A DNA stretch of 16,763 nt, taken from assembly GCA_003235605.1 (NCBI GenBank), contig QJVU01000282.1:1-16763 (forward strand). Direction: 5' to 3'. The stretch comes from Planctomycetota bacterium. GTDB lineage: Bacteria; Planctomycetota; UBA1135; UBA2386. The notes beneath the pieces were generated by a model, which saw only the letters and a list, made by a program, of their open reading frames with translations, did not search any database and had not been told where the DNA came from. Shown piece after piece: positions 16,108-16,763 of this stretch (the first letter of the stretch is position 1; each line of letters starts with the position of its first letter). The position numbers were made by a program, and so were the translations under genes.

Positions 16108-16695
16108 ATGGCCATGGCCAAGACCATGCAGCGGCTGCTTCGCGACGTGCGCGCCTGCCGCGTCTGCGAGAAGCACCTGCCCCTGGGTCCCAAGCCCGTG
16201 CTCCGCGCCCACCAGGATGCCCGCATCCTGATCGTCGGCCAGGCACCGGGCACCCGCGTGCATGCCACCGGCATCCCCTGGAACGATCCCAGCGGCGACC
16301 GCCTCCGCCAGTGGCTGGACGTGGATCGGGAGACCTTCTACGACGAGCGCCGCATCGCCATCATCCCGATGGGCTTCTGCTATCCGGGGCGCGGGCGCTC
16401 CGGGGACCTACCTCCCCGGCCCGAGTGCGCCTCCCTCTGGCACGGTCCCTTGCTGGATCAGATCAGGGGCCTCAAGCTGAAGCTGCTCGTGGGCCAGTAC
16501 GCCCAGGCCTACTACCTGGGCAGGCGGCGCAAGGCGACCCTGGCCGCCACCGTTCAGGCCTGTCGCGAGTACCTTCCGGAGCATCTCCCCTTGCCCCATC
16601 CGAGCCCCCGCAACATCCTCTGGCTGAAGCGCAACCCCTGGTTCGAGGGAGAGGTCGTGCCGATGCTGCGGGACCTGGTGGCGCCGCTGTTGTGA
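16108..16695 (+). CDS. Uracil-DNA glycosylase superfamily protein with iron-sulfur-type cysteines
   Basis: This 195-residue protein matches the UDG superfamily. It has a motif-1-like GQAPGTRVHATGIPWNDPSGD (45-64 region; GEAPG is usual in families 4 and 5) and a C-terminal HPSPRN (H164). The cysteines C17-x2-C20, C91 and C107 fall in the order and spacing that family-4 UDGs use for a 4Fe-4S cluster (CxxC, then two cysteines about 16 apart). It would excise uracil or another damaged base from DNA. However, the substituted motif-1 residue and the conserved GFCYPGRG segment mark a separate subgroup whose activity I cannot confirm. The frame is open far upstream, but that part is antisense to the dehydrogenase gene. 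The first ATG after the divergent promoter is 16108; ATGs at 16114 and 16126 are alternatives. Confidence 0.8.
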   Translation: MAMAKTMQRLLRDVRACRVCEKHLPLGPKPVLRAHQDARILIVGQAPGTRVHATGIPWNDPSGDRLRQWLDVDRETFYDERRIAIIPMGFCYPGRGRSGDLPPRPECASLWHGPLLDQIRGLKLKLLVGQYAQAYYLGRRRKATLAATVQACREYLPEHLPLPHPSPRNILWLKRNPWFEGEVVPMLRDLVAPLL

Positions 16696-16763
16696 AACCC
16701 ACGGTCACAGTCCTGTCGTTCCTCGTGCTGTCCGTCCTTCTGGTTGCGGGAACAGTCGCGCAG
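16692..16763 (+). CDS. Start of a secreted protein (GTG start, 3' end outside window)
   Basis: A GTG at 16692 overlaps the UDG-like stop (GTGA, 16692-16695) and opens a frame of 24 codons to the window edge. The visible residues are a textbook signal peptide: Lys2, a hydrophobic core with VLSFLVLSVLLVAG, and a probable cleavage site around TVAQ. The overlap suggests translational coupling with the glycosylase gene. Nothing of the mature protein is visible. Confidence 0.6.
   Translation, partial: MKPTVTVLSFLVLSVLLVAGTVAQ

Overview
The window is GC-rich, densely coding bacterial DNA with 14 protein genes (two cut by the window edges). I see no RNA gene, insertion sequence, CRISPR array or integrase. 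A planctomycete-like or related deep-branching, possibly uncultured bacterium fits best. The hints are the 24-residue TQVTDAGM-type leucine-rich repeats, the GntR(YtrA)/ABC-2 operon whose ATPase reads DDPAMGLD, and many secreted or anchored proteins of unknown function. No phylogenetic marker gene is present, so this is inference.

Positions 1-3701: the tail of an RGG-rich protein is followed by a self-contained regulator-transporter operon. It holds a YtrA-type GntR repressor, an ABC ATPase and a large ABC-2-like permease, joined by two ATGA stop/start overlaps. A TTGACA promoter and a 27-bp interrupted palindrome with 9/10 matching arm positions sit in front of it, so negative autoregulation is likely.

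Positions 3751-10747: five more plus-strand genes follow. They encode a secreted S41-family peptidase with a duplicated cap-like region, a cytoplasmic HETGH zinc metallopeptidase, a D-Ala-D-Ala-ligase-like ATP-grasp enzyme 7 nt downstream of it, a polytopic GT-C-like membrane protein, and a membrane-anchored protein with six perfect 24-residue LRR units. The metallopeptidase/ATP-grasp pair is the best candidate for an undescribed system, possibly making and breaking a peptide or amide bond in the cytoplasm.

Positions 10750-16059: minus-strand genes. A secreted protein, a small anchored protein and a putative lipoprotein serine hydrolase form one cluster that ends tail-to-tail, 2 bp from the LRR gene. 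Upstream of it are a PaaZ/BoxD-type aldehyde dehydrogenase and a small two-helix membrane protein that starts at a GTG.

Positions 16060-16763: a 48-bp divergent promoter region leads to a uracil-DNA-glycosylase-superfamily gene with four cysteines in an iron-sulfur-like arrangement. A GTG-started secreted protein overlaps its stop codon and runs off the window.

Initiation looks mixed. Operon-internal genes tend to have Shine-Dalgarno sequences, while three apparent first genes have a TAnnnT box only 6-8 nt before the ATG, as leaderless transcripts would.
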